In this document: positions 8,388-16,848 of the stretch, piece after piece | Layout of the letters: each line of letters begins with the position of its first letter | Numbering within the stretch: the first letter of the stretch is position 1 | Assembly (NCBI GenBank): GCA_036401335.1 | Contig: DASWVC010000033.1 | Location: forward strand, 1-64,000 | Direction of reading: 5' to 3' | DNA: 64,000 bases | DNA from: DASWVC01 sp036401335 | GTDB taxonomy: Bacteria > Verrucomicrobiota > Verrucomicrobiia > Chthoniobacterales > JAFAMB01 | Made by a program: the position numbers and the translations under genes | The notes under the pieces: model-generated | Told to the model about the DNA's origin: nothing | Databases searched by the model: none | What the model saw: the letters and a program-made list of their open reading frames with translations, nothing else

Positions 8388-8875
8388 GTCTTGGCGTCGA
8401 ACTTGCTTTTGAGTGCGGCCACCACCGAGGGCGGCACGAATGGATTCACGGCGCCCCCGAGCCGGGCGATCTCCTTTACGATGCGTGAGCTGAGGTAGGT
8501 GTAATCTTCCCGCGGCATGAGGAACACGGTCTCGATGCCGGGTTCCATCTTGCGGTTCATCAAGGCCATCTGGAATTCGAATTCGAAGTCGGACACGGCC
8601 CGCAAGCCCCGGACAATGGCCGTAGCGCCGCGCTTCCGCGCAAACCCGACCAGCAGTCCTTCCAGCAGCACGACCTCCACGTTCGGCAAATTGCGGCAAC
8701 CTTCTTCGATCAAGCCGATACGCTCTGAAAACGAAAAGAGGCCGGAGATTTGTTTTTGATCGTTTGCGGCAACCGCCACGATCAGGCTGTCAAACAACCT
8801 GCTGGCACGTTCGATGACGTCAAGATGACCGTTGGTGACCGGGTCAAAGCTTCCGGGGTAGATCGCTCGGCGCAT
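8363..8875 (-). CDS. coaD: Phosphopantetheine adenylyltransferase
   Basis: Transfers AMP from ATP to 4'-phosphopantetheine, the penultimate step of CoA synthesis. The 170 residues start MRRAIYPGSFDPVTNGHLDVI, with the nucleotidyltransferase TxGH-type motif (TNGH). RGLRAVSDFEFE and YTYLSSRIVKEIARLGG (family SSxxVKE) follow. The open frame continues upstream to 9088 only because the preceding gene is open in this phase, so ATG 8875 is preferred. The last seven residues are encoded by a repeat element and are unlikely to be conserved in relatives. Confidence 0.95.
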   Translation of the reverse strand: MRRAIYPGSFDPVTNGHLDVIERASRLFDSLIVAVAANDQKQISGLFSFSERIGLIEEGCRNLPNVEVVLLEGLLVGFARKRGATAIVRGLRAVSDFEFEFQMALMNRKMEPGIETVFLMPREDYTYLSSRIVKEIARLGGAVNPFVPPSVVAALKSKFDAKTMNSNEQQ

Positions 8876-8900
8876 GGGGTTACGGGGGAGACTTGCGCTT

Positions 8901-9464
8901 TCAGCGACGGGCTTGGCCAAACAGTGCCGGCAAAGGCAGGAACAGGTCGGGGAACGCCACCGGAGCGAGCACGTCGTGAGCCGGAACTTCGCGGCAGACG
9001 GTGTAGGCGGCCGCGTCCGGGTCGGCCTGTTGGTGCACGAGGACCAAGTCGCGCGTGAGGTCGAAGATCCAATATTCGGCGATCCCATTCCGGGCGTAAG
9101 CCCCCCTTTTTACCGTGCGATCGTACCGCAGTGAGCTGTCGGCGACTTCAATGGCCAAAAAGATGTCGTCTGCGAACGCGTAGCGCTCCTCCGCAAGAAC
9201 GCGGCGGTGAACCAGGGCCAAGTCCGGCTGCGGCATGGAATGCGCATCCAAACGGAACGGGTTTTGCGGCGAAACAAAGAAGCGGTCGCCGGCATTCTTG
9301 GCCAGAAGTTCGGTGAGACGATTTACCACGTTGGCGTGCCGCGATCCGATCGGCGATTGAACGATCAAATCACCGTCCAGCAGCTCGATGTGGTCCTCAT
9401 TGGTAAGTATGCCGGCATGAAAAAGCTTTTCATACCGTTCCACGTCAAAGCGGTAAGTAGTCAT
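8901..9464 (-). CDS. Uma2 family endonuclease (DUF820)
   Basis: A 187-residue protein of the Uma2 family, which has a PD-(D/E)XK nuclease fold. Features include HIELLDGDLIVQSPIGSRH near residue 25, QPDLALV, LAIEVADSS and YARNGIAEYWIFDL. Together they give the E...D...ExV(S)...K-type active site of the family. Start MTTYRFDVERYEKLFHAG at 9464 matches family N-termini better than the longer frame to 9584, which would overlap the end of guaA. These genes are abundant in cyanobacteria and PVC genomes and often mobile. Biological role is unknown. Confidence 0.85.
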   Translation of the reverse strand: MTTYRFDVERYEKLFHAGILTNEDHIELLDGDLIVQSPIGSRHANVVNRLTELLAKNAGDRFFVSPQNPFRLDAHSMPQPDLALVHRRVLAEERYAFADDIFLAIEVADSSLRYDRTVKRGAYARNGIAEYWIFDLTRDLVLVHQQADPDAAAYTVCREVPAHDVLAPVAFPDLFLPLPALFGQARR

Positions 9465-9543
9465 AGCTTTAGACCTTCCAATTCTGGGCCTGAACCCGTA
9501 GGGTGAGGTCGTCGCGCGCCCCCGGTCGGGTCCATGCAAGGAA

Positions 9544-11124
9544 TCATTCCCACTCGATCGTGCTTGGCGGTTTGCTGGAAACATCGTAGCAGACCCGGTT
9601 TACCCCTTTGACTTCGTTGATTACCCGAGCCGAAATCCGCGCCAGGATTTCATACGGAAGGCGCACCCAGTCGGCGGTCATGCCATCCTGGCTTTCGACG
9701 ATGCGCACGGCCACGGTGTCTTCATACGTGCGTTGATCGCCCATGACGCCTACCGATCTTATGGGCAACAGCACCGCAAACGATTGCCAGACCTTGTAAT
9801 ACCAATCGGCGGCCTTCATCTCGTTTACCACGATCTCGTCTGCCTGGCGCAGGACCCGCAGGCGTTCCGGGGTGATCTCGCCCAGGATGCGCACCCCGAG
9901 TCCTGGACCCGGGAACGGCTGCCGAAAAACGATTTCCTTTGGCAGTTCCAGCTCAAGCCCGACCTGACGCACTTCATCCTTGAACAGCTGCCGCAACGGT
10001 TCCAGCAGCTCGAGGTCCATTTTTTCAGGAAGGCCGCCTACGTTGTGGTGGCTTTTGATCAAGGCAGCCGGGTTTCCGCCGATTGCCACGCTCTCAATGA
10101 CGTCAGGGTAAAGCGTGCCTTGCGCCAGGTAATGGTAGCGTCCTTCACCCGTGTCCGAAGCTTTCAACTCCCGGGTGGCCTCCTCGAACACACGGATGAA
10201 CTCTTCCCCGATGATCTTGCGCTTTCGTTCCGGATCGACGATGCCCTGCAAACGGTTGAGGAACCGGCTCGACGCATCCACGTAGCGCAACTTAATGTGG
10301 AAGTTCTCGCCAAAGATCTTTTGCACGGTTTCCGCTTCGCGCGTCCGCAGAAGTCCGTTGTTGACGAAGACGCAGGTCAGACGGTCGCCCAACGCCCGGT
10401 GCAGCAACGCGGCCGCCACCGACGAGTCAACACCGCCGGAAAGACCGAGCACCACTTTGTCCGGGCCAACCCGGGCGTTGATCTCGCGACAGGTCTGCTC
10501 AATGAACGAGCCCATGGTCCAATCGCCCGCGCAGCCGCAGACCTTGTACAAAAAGTTTTCCAGGATCTCTTTGCCAAGCGGCGTGTGCGCCACTTCCGGA
10601 TGAAACTGCAACCCGTACAACTTACGCTTCCGATCTTCGATGGCGGCAAAAGGGGAATTTTCTGTGACGCCGATCGACCGAAAGCCTGGCGGAAGGCCGG
10701 TGACTTTGTCGCCGTGGCTGTTCCAGACCTGGAATTGTTCAGGCAAGGCCTCGAAAAGAGGGCTGGCGCCGGCGGTCGTAAGGTAGCCCGGACCGTATTC
10801 GCGGCGGTCGGAATACTCCACCCGGCCGTCCAAAAAGTGCGCCATTAACTGAACGCCGTAGCAAATTCCGAGGACCGGAACCTCCATTTCGAAAATCGCC
10901 GGGTCAGGGAGGGGTGCGTGGGCTGAGAACACGCTGGCGGGCCCTCCCGAGAGGATGATCCCCTGCGCACCGGTGCGGCGAATGGTTTCCGGGGCACAAT
11001 CAAAAGGGAGGATTTCGGAGTAAACGCGGCACTCACGAATCCGTCGTGCAATGACCTGGGTGTACTGGGATCCGAAATCTAGGATCACCACCTTGGAAAC
11101 GGAAAGCATTTCGCCGTTGCTCAT
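9544..11124 (-). CDS. guaA: GMP synthase (glutamine-hydrolysing)
   Basis: Aminates XMP to GMP using glutamine-derived ammonia. The N-terminal class I amidotransferase domain has VVILDFGSQYTQ, GICYGVQLM (catalytic Cys near residue 87) and LQFHPEV (His/Glu of the triad). The ATP-pyrophosphatase domain has GLSGGVDSSV (about 226). The C-terminal dimerisation domain ends YDVSSKPPSTIEWE, the family's typical ending. Length from ATG 11124 is 526 residues. ATG 11109 (MLSVSK) is an alternative, and the longer frame to 11253 is not supported by homologous ends. Confidence 0.96.
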   Translation of the reverse strand: MSNGEMLSVSKVVILDFGSQYTQVIARRIRECRVYSEILPFDCAPETIRRTGAQGIILSGGPASVFSAHAPLPDPAIFEMEVPVLGICYGVQLMAHFLDGRVEYSDRREYGPGYLTTAGASPLFEALPEQFQVWNSHGDKVTGLPPGFRSIGVTENSPFAAIEDRKRKLYGLQFHPEVAHTPLGKEILENFLYKVCGCAGDWTMGSFIEQTCREINARVGPDKVVLGLSGGVDSSVAAALLHRALGDRLTCVFVNNGLLRTREAETVQKIFGENFHIKLRYVDASSRFLNRLQGIVDPERKRKIIGEEFIRVFEEATRELKASDTGEGRYHYLAQGTLYPDVIESVAIGGNPAALIKSHHNVGGLPEKMDLELLEPLRQLFKDEVRQVGLELELPKEIVFRQPFPGPGLGVRILGEITPERLRVLRQADEIVVNEMKAADWYYKVWQSFAVLLPIRSVGVMGDQRTYEDTVAVRIVESQDGMTADWVRLPYEILARISARVINEVKGVNRVCYDVSSKPPSTIEWE

Positions 11125-11299
11125 CGGGAAAGCCGAGTATGCCACCGAAGCTCCACGAGAGCAAAGAAGGTGTCGCCGTGAACCCAATGCCACGAATCGA
11201 AGAACCGAAGAAAGCCACGGATGGTTCAGGAGCCACGAATACAATTGATACAATTTCTCCCCGCCCCGGAGCCGCTGGTGCGGTATACTCGCCGGCAGC

Positions 11300-11893
11300 G
11301 TGCGAGCAAAAACCTACCGCCGGATTATCCCGGCAACACTGCTGCTTGAAGCGTATGGCAACGGCATTTTCCCCATGGCAGGCGACGGGGGCGAGATTGG
11401 CTGGTTTTCGCCAGACCCGCGCGGCATCCTGCCTTTGGAGACCTTCCATGTGCCGCATGGATTGAAGCGAACCCTTCGGAAAGGGATCTTTGAGGTGCGG
11501 ATCGATCACGCTTTTGAAAGCGTGATGCGGGCTTGTGCCGAACGAAGCGAGACTTGGATCAGCGAAGAAATAATCGCCAGTTACTTGAACCTGCACCAAC
11601 TGGGGTATGCGCATTCGGTTGAAGCCTGGCGGGAGGGTCAGCTTGCCGGTGGCCTGTACGGAGTTGCCCTGGATGGAGCCTTTTTTGGAGAATCCATGTT
11701 TCACCGCGAAACGGATGCGTCGAAGGTTGCCTTGGTCGCGCTGGTTGAACGATTACGGGAGCGTCGGTATCAGCTCCTGGACACCCAGTACGTCACGCCG
11801 CACCTGCAAACCTTTGGCGCCGTGGAAATCCCCCGGGTCAACTACCTGCGGATGTTACGACACGCGCTGGCGCTGAATTGCAGGTTCGTCTAG
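11300..11893 (+). CDS. aat: Leucyl/phenylalanyl-tRNA--protein transferase
   Basis: Adds Leu or Phe from aminoacyl-tRNA to proteins with N-terminal Arg or Lys, marking them for ClpS/ClpAP degradation (N-degron pathway). The 197 residues include YGNGIFPMAG and IGWFSPDPRGILPL (family GIFPW...WWSPDPR), TWISEEI, GYAHSVEAWREGQLAGGLYG, FFGESMFHRETDASKVAL, and LLDTQYVTPHLQTFGA. All are conserved Aat blocks. The GTG start at 11300 is the only plausible one in frame. It is divergent from guaA across 175 bases. Confidence 0.93.
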   Translation: MRAKTYRRIIPATLLLEAYGNGIFPMAGDGGEIGWFSPDPRGILPLETFHVPHGLKRTLRKGIFEVRIDHAFESVMRACAERSETWISEEIIASYLNLHQLGYAHSVEAWREGQLAGGLYGVALDGAFFGESMFHRETDASKVALVALVERLRERRYQLLDTQYVTPHLQTFGAVEIPRVNYLRMLRHALALNCRFV

Positions 11894-11907
11894 GGCGTGC
11901 TTCGACT

Positions 11908-12711
11908 ATGGCCATTATTTCCGTTCACGGGTTGGGCGTAAAACGAGGCGGCACCCCAATTTTGGAGGACCTGAGCTGGGCGGTCGAAGACGGGGAACAC
12001 TGGACGGTGCTTGGCGCGAATGGTTCCGGCAAGACGAGCCTGCTGAGTTGCCTCACCGGCTACCTGACGCCCTCGCAGGGCGAGGTGACCGTGCTCGACC
12101 GTCGGTACGGGCACTCGGACTGGCGCGAACTGCGCAAGGAAGTCGGGTTGGTCAGTTCCAGCATCCGTCAACTCATCACCGACGAGCAAACTGCCTTGGA
12201 GGTGACGGCGAGCGGCCGGAATGCCGAGCTGAACCTCTGGCATGCGCCCCGAGGCGAGCTGCGGCAATCGGCTTTGGAGTCGTTGCGGCAGGTGGAGCTG
12301 GAAAACCTGGCCGATCGCCCTTGGGGTCACCTCTCCCAAGGCGAAAGGCAGCGCACACTGATCGGCCGGGCATTGATGGCGCGGTTTCGGATTCTGATTC
12401 TGGACGAGCCGTGTGCCGGGCTCGATCCGGTCGCCCGGGAGAGGTTTTTGGCGTTCATCGAAAGGCTTGGCCAGACTCCGCTAACCCCGAACCTGATCAT
12501 GGTCACCCACCATGTAGAAGAGATCCTGCCGTGTTTCTCGCGCGCTCTGGTTCTGCGGGCTGGACGCGTTCTGGCCCTAGGCGACGTGCGGCGGGTCATC
12601 ACGTCGACTGTCCTGTCGGAGGCCTTTGCGGCCCGGGTAAAAGTGCTCCGGCGGCGGGGACGGTTTGCCCTTGAGATTACCTCTGGTGACGGCGCCCAGC
12701 TCGCTGCCTGA
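11908..12711 (+). CDS. ABC transporter ATP-binding protein (YlmA/ModF-like)
   Basis: A single ABC ATPase domain of 267 residues. The Walker A is GANGSGKTSLL, the Q-loop region VGLVSSSIRQ, the signature LSQGERQRTLIGRAL, the Walker B ILILDEPCAGLDP and the H-switch MVTHHVEEI. No permease gene is adjacent. The overall arrangement (HWTVLGANGSGKTSLL, then the HHVEEI ending) resembles the soluble YlmA-type ABC proteins whose partners are unknown. It begins 14 bases after aat. ATG 11908 (MAIISVHGLGV) is chosen over the in-frame ATG 10 codons upstream, which lies within aat. Confidence 0.85.
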   Translation: MAIISVHGLGVKRGGTPILEDLSWAVEDGEHWTVLGANGSGKTSLLSCLTGYLTPSQGEVTVLDRRYGHSDWRELRKEVGLVSSSIRQLITDEQTALEVTASGRNAELNLWHAPRGELRQSALESLRQVELENLADRPWGHLSQGERQRTLIGRALMARFRILILDEPCAGLDPVARERFLAFIERLGQTPLTPNLIMVTHHVEEILPCFSRALVLRAGRVLALGDVRRVITSTVLSEAFAARVKVLRRRGRFALEITSGDGAQLAA

Positions 12712-12787
12712 GGGGCCGCAGCGGGGGGTGAGTGGAAGGATGACGGATTCGCCAACCCGGACGTTTGGAGGTAAGGAACTCTCCTCT

Positions 12788-13417
12788 ATGGCACACCATT
12801 CGGAACCACAGATCTACCTCATTCGGCATGGCGAGACCGAATGGGCGCGCGACGGCCGGCACACCGGCCAGTCCGACATTCCGCTCACGGAGACCGGTCG
12901 GGAACAGGCTGGCTTTCTCAGGCCCGTTTTTGATGACGTGACGTTCAAGGCCATTCTCAGCAGCCCCCTCCAACGGTCCATCGAGACGACCCGGCTGGCC
13001 GGCCTTGGCGACCGCGTCGAGACGGTGGACGACCTTCGCGAGTGGGATTATGGCGACTATGAAGGCGTGACGACCAAGGACATCCGGAAGATGGTGCCTG
13101 ACTGGACGGTGTTTACCCATCCGTGCCCGAACGGCGAAACCATCGTGCAGGTCAGCGCGCGTGCTGACCGGGTCATTGCGCGAATCCGAAACCTCGACGG
13201 CAATGTGGCCCTGTTCTCCCACGGCCATTACCTGCGCGTGCTTGCGGCGCGGTGGCTGGGGGCCGATCCGCACCTGGGCCGGCACCTGTTGCTGGGCACC
13301 AGCACGCTTTCAATTCTCAGCTACGAGCATGGATATCCCGTGATCAAGACGTGGAACGGACCTCTTATCACCGCAGCGTGTGCCGCCCCTTGGACGCGAC
13401 AAAGCGTGCCGCATTGA
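12788..13417 (+). CDS. Histidine phosphatase family protein (phosphoglycerate mutase-like)
   Basis: Branch of the histidine phosphatase superfamily, 209 residues. The catalytic RHG motif is in IYLIRHGETEWARDGRHTG, the second Arg in SPLQRSIETTRLAG, the acid residue in LREWDYGDYEGVTT, and the second His in ALFSHGHYLRVLAARWLG. The last motif is typical of the small acid/sugar phosphatases rather than glycolytic mutases. ATG 12788 has AAGGA 10 bases upstream. An earlier ATG at 12740 has a purine tract too close to it. Substrate is not deducible. Confidence 0.87.
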   Translation: MAHHSEPQIYLIRHGETEWARDGRHTGQSDIPLTETGREQAGFLRPVFDDVTFKAILSSPLQRSIETTRLAGLGDRVETVDDLREWDYGDYEGVTTKDIRKMVPDWTVFTHPCPNGETIVQVSARADRVIARIRNLDGNVALFSHGHYLRVLAARWLGADPHLGRHLLLGTSTLSILSYEHGYPVIKTWNGPLITAACAAPWTRQSVPH

Positions 13418-13542
13418 AGCCATGAACAGCCATGCCTGAAGCATAGGCGCTCCGGGACCACTCGACGGACACAGGTTGGCGGTCACTGATTTTGGAGTTT
13501 GGCATCCTTTACGGCCAGGATTTTGGGCACCGCCGGGGGATT

Positions 13543-14814
13543 TTACCGGATCTCCCTGCCGCGAAAATAGTCCCAGAGCGCTTCCGGCAGTTTCACGGCA
13601 CCGTCGGCTTGCTGGTGCGTTTCCAACACGGCCACAAAAAGGCGGGCGAGGGCAGTGCCGGAGCCGTTCAGGGTATGGCAGAAACGGTTCTTGCCGGCAG
13701 CGTCCTTGAACCGAAGGTTCATGCGGCGCGCCTGGAAATCCTCGCAGTTGGAGCAACTGGATACTTCCAGGAATCGATTCTGGCCGGGAGCCCACACTTC
13801 GATGTCGTAGGTCTTGGCCGCGGCAAAGCCGAGGTCGCCGGTGCAGAGCTCAATGACGCGGTAGGGCAGCCCAAGAAGTTGAAGAACCCGCTCCGCATCG
13901 GCTGTCAGTGATTCCAGTTCTGCAAACGACGTTTCCGGCGTGGCGATCTTCACCAGTTCCACCTTATCAAACTGGTGCACCCGGATGATTCCCCGCGTGT
14001 CTTTGCCGGCTGCACCCGCTTCGCGCCGGAAGCAGGGGGTGTGGGCCACAAAACGCTTTGGCAGGGAGTCAAGGGGCAGGATCTCATCGCGATGAAAGTT
14101 CGTCACCGGAACTTCGGCCGTCGGGATCAGGAACAGGTCACCGCCTTCGGTGGCGTAGGCTTCGTCCTCAAATTTTGGCAGCTGACCCGTGCCGACCATG
14201 CACTCGCGCCGGACCAGGTAGGGGGGGCTTACTTCGGTGTACCCGTGCCGCTCGCTGTGCAGGTCCAGGAGAAACTGAATGAGCGCCCGCTGGAGGCGCG
14301 CCCCGCGGTTTGCGAAAAATACAAAGCCGCTGCCGCTCAGCTTGGCTGCCCGTTCAAAATCAATCAGCTTTAACCGGGTCGCGATCTCCACGTGATCGAG
14401 GGCGGGGAAGGCCGGGGCGGGTACGTCGCCCCAGCTCCGGACAACGGGGTTATCCGCAGCTTCCCTTCCGACCGGGACGTCCGGGTGAGGCAGGTTCGGC
14501 AGGTTGAGGATGAGGGTTCGTTGCCGGTCATCCGCCAGGGAGACCTTTCCCTCCAGCAAAGTGATCTGTTCCGCCAGCCCGTGCACCTCCGCCTCCAGTT
14601 CACTGCTGTCCGCATTCCGTGCGCGCCTCGCGCCAACCTCTTTGCTCAGGCGTTTCCGGTCGGCATTCAACTTCTGCAGCTCGGTCTCATGGCGCCGGCG
14701 TTCGGCGTCCACGCCCAGGACGACGTCTACCTGGTCGCCCAGCCCGGGCTGTCGCGCGTTTAGCCGCTCCCGGACGTCGTCAGGTTTTTCTCTCAGCAGC
14801 CGAATGTCGAGCAT
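13543..14814 (-). CDS. serS: Serine--tRNA ligase
   Basis: Class II aminoacyl-tRNA synthetase charging tRNA-Ser. The 423 residues carry an N-terminal coiled coil (about 30-100, rich in E/R/L heptads). SGSGFVFFANRGARLQRALIQF is motif 1, TPCFRREAGAAGKDTRGIIRVHQFDKVE is motif 2, and the Gly-rich LNGSGTALARLFVAVLE near the C-terminus is motif 3. Start MLDIRLLREKPDDVRERL is the family's standard N-terminus. The longer open frame upstream is not used. Confidence 0.96.
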   Translation of the reverse strand: MLDIRLLREKPDDVRERLNARQPGLGDQVDVVLGVDAERRRHETELQKLNADRKRLSKEVGARRARNADSSELEAEVHGLAEQITLLEGKVSLADDRQRTLILNLPNLPHPDVPVGREAADNPVVRSWGDVPAPAFPALDHVEIATRLKLIDFERAAKLSGSGFVFFANRGARLQRALIQFLLDLHSERHGYTEVSPPYLVRRECMVGTGQLPKFEDEAYATEGGDLFLIPTAEVPVTNFHRDEILPLDSLPKRFVAHTPCFRREAGAAGKDTRGIIRVHQFDKVELVKIATPETSFAELESLTADAERVLQLLGLPYRVIELCTGDLGFAAAKTYDIEVWAPGQNRFLEVSSCSNCEDFQARRMNLRFKDAAGKNRFCHTLNGSGTALARLFVAVLETHQQADGAVKLPEALWDYFRGREIR

Positions 14815-14962
14815 GCCTTGGCTATAACCGAAGATCCCGGTCAGTAAAGGCCGGAGAGACGGACGGCTTCGAGGGTTGCGGCGCTGGCCTGCTTCAATAG
14901 CGGCACACCGTGGGCGGGATTGTTTCGGCGAACGGGTGAGAGTTCGGGGAGGTGCGCGCCCT

Positions 14963-14984
14963 GCCGTAGGGCGGTGAAGGACCC
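14963..14984. repeat. REP-like intergenic motif, diverged copy
   Basis: GTAGGGCGGTGAAGGACCC resembles the GTAGGGCGGCGAGTCCCTTCGCCGCC repeat at 44240-44266, with the second half in a different order. It lies in the 218-base gap between DUF72 and serS. No other feature is visible in that gap. Confidence 0.35.
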
Positions 14985-15032
14985 GATACATGTGCGCACC
15001 CCGATACCCCGGCCGGCGTGGGACGGCCAGCC

Positions 15033-15989
15033 CTACCGGGCCGGCTTCTCCGTCAGGGCCCAGATTGTGCGCAGGGCGTTCCCTTCCAGCCGGTTGTTGA
15101 TGTAGACAAAAACCGGTTTGTGTTGTTCCAGGGCCACCTCCCAGATCAAGCGGCGGCCGGCATGACGGGCCGACCGATCAACCTCCCTGGTTTCTACATA
15201 GGGACTGAAATCCTGGACTGCCTCCTCGTAGGCCCGGCCCGGAGTGAGCAGCAGGCGGGCGGCGGCGAAGTCGGCAGTGTCGCTGCCCGTCAGGGCAAGT
15301 TGCTCCTCAGCGGATGGCATCCGGGTCCATTGATTGTAGACGTGAGCGACGTTGTGGCGCCGGAGCAAGGCAAAGTACGTCGATTGCAGAAAACCGGGCG
15401 TGCGGATCTCCACCCCATAATTCCATCCGCGTGGGAGGGCGCCCAGGAACTCATCCAGGACGAGCAGGAACTGCTCTGCGGCCGCGGCGTCACCCGGTCG
15501 GAACTCCGAGAATTCGAAAATCAGCACGCCAACCTGTTGCCGGTGTGGAACCAGCGGTTTCAGGTAATGGTCGACGAAATACTCCGCATCGAGGTAATGG
15601 GGATTCACCAGACCTGCGTGGGTGCCAAACCGGGGCAGCTTCGGGTAGCGCTGAAGGGTGATTGTATCCGTTACCTTGAAGGTAAAACGGAAGCCCGCGT
15701 CCACTTGGCTGCACAACTTCTCCAGGTAACGGGCATCCGGGAATTTGTAGTAACCGGCGTCCACACAGACCGAGCGGAAGAACAGCGCGTATTCAGCGAG
15801 GCATTCCTCCTCGAAACGCCGTTCCGAATACCGCCCCCGAGCCTCGTACCTGGAACGGTCGTAAAGTAGCCCCAGCCATCCCGGGTATTTCCAGGAAGAC
15901 GTGCCCACCCAGGCCCCTTTGGCCGCCATTCCGGCCAACCGCTCGCCCATGGCTTCGCGGTCAAAGTCTGGTCCAAAGAGGTCAAGCAT
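15033..15989 (-). CDS. DUF72 (YecE-like) family protein
   Basis: A 318-residue TIM-barrel-like protein of the DUF72/YecE family, function unknown. Diagnostic blocks are VGTSSWKYPGW (about residue 28), YSERRFEEECLAEYALFFRSVCVDAGYYKFP, FRFTFKVTDTIT, and LIFEFSEF. A C-terminal KPVFVYINNRLEGNALRTI (family YFNNHxxGxAxxNA) closes the protein. It is upstream of serS in the same direction, but separated by 218 bases. It starts 46 bases downstream of the NlpC/P60 gene. Confidence 0.88.
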   Translation of the reverse strand: MLDLFGPDFDREAMGERLAGMAAKGAWVGTSSWKYPGWLGLLYDRSRYEARGRYSERRFEEECLAEYALFFRSVCVDAGYYKFPDARYLEKLCSQVDAGFRFTFKVTDTITLQRYPKLPRFGTHAGLVNPHYLDAEYFVDHYLKPLVPHRQQVGVLIFEFSEFRPGDAAAAEQFLLVLDEFLGALPRGWNYGVEIRTPGFLQSTYFALLRRHNVAHVYNQWTRMPSAEEQLALTGSDTADFAAARLLLTPGRAYEEAVQDFSPYVETREVDRSARHAGRRLIWEVALEQHKPVFVYINNRLEGNALRTIWALTEKPAR

Positions 15990-16035
15990 CGGTGGTGTTT
16001 CTCAGCGGCGGCCAGCGTGCGTGAAGGCAGGATCG

Positions 16036-16848
16036 TCAGTCACCATCCGACAAAGGCTCCTGCTGGTGTGGGGTGGAGGACGGCCGGACGGCCCCGTGAG
16101 GTGCTGGTTTGTTGTCGACGAGATCCCCTGGCCGCGCACCGGGAATCGTGGCATACCCTTCAAATTTCGGGGTACGGCCGGGATCGCCGGTTGCGGGTTG
16201 CCCGGAGGGCAGTTTGAAATCAAAGACGCTTACTCCAAACTGCCGGACGCCGGCGTAGGACCGTCCCTCACTGGCACCGACCATCAGCGGTTTGCCGGAT
16301 TGTTTGCCGGTGCCCAGGTAAATCATAACGTGCGTGATCGGCACGTCCCTTTTGATCGTGTAGGTTCCCGACCAAAACAGGAGGTCCCCTGGTCTAAGGG
16401 CTGCCAAGGCTCCCGGATCCTGCATGGAGTGGAAATCGCCGTGTTTACGCACCCAGAGGTACTGCTCACTGGAGTCCCGGGGCACCTCGGCGAAACCGGC
16501 CTGCTGAAGCACGAAAGAAACGAAGCCGGAACAATCCATGCCCCCTTTCGCGGGGTCGTCTGATCCGTACGTGTAGGCCAGGTTTCGCTCGGTGAGCGCG
16601 AGCGCTTCGCGCAAAACGGCCTGAACCTTGGAGGGCTGGTCTGCCAGTTCCTTTAGTTCCTCCGGTTTCAGGCTGGTCACCCGAGTTCCGGTTTTCTCTC
16701 CGGCACGGCCGGCCGCTTCTGCGTTATCCGCCGAAGTGGCTTCCGACGAAGCGGCGGGAACGTCGCCCGGGTTCCGTGCCGCCTTTGCACCTTTGAGGGT
16801 AAAGGCGGCCATGGTCACGGCTGCCGCGAGGGTTACGGTCCTCTTCAT
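16036..16848 (-). CDS. Secreted NlpC/P60 family cell-wall hydrolase
   Basis: Probable periplasmic peptidoglycan peptidase of 270 residues. An N-terminal signal peptide (MKRTVTLAAAVTMAAFTLKGAKAA) is followed by a low-complexity Ala/Ser/Glu linker. The NlpC/P60 core has GGMDCSGFVSFVLQ (catalytic Cys near residue 107) and LRPGDLLFW. PITHVMIYLG supplies the catalytic His. A Pro-rich C-terminal tail follows. The ATG overlaps the stop of the M20 peptidase gene by 4 bases (ATGA), implying translational coupling. Confidence 0.9.
   Translation of the reverse strand: MKRTVTLAAAVTMAAFTLKGAKAARNPGDVPAASSEATSADNAEAAGRAGEKTGTRVTSLKPEELKELADQPSKVQAVLREALALTERNLAYTYGSDDPAKGGMDCSGFVSFVLQQAGFAEVPRDSSEQYLWVRKHGDFHSMQDPGALAALRPGDLLFWSGTYTIKRDVPITHVMIYLGTGKQSGKPLMVGASEGRSYAGVRQFGVSVFDFKLPSGQPATGDPGRTPKFEGYATIPGARPGDLVDNKPAPHGAVRPSSTPHQQEPLSDGD

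Noticed and set aside
9733..10848. 371-codon plus-strand frame
   Set aside because: Lies fully antisense to guaA, whose motifs are all intact.
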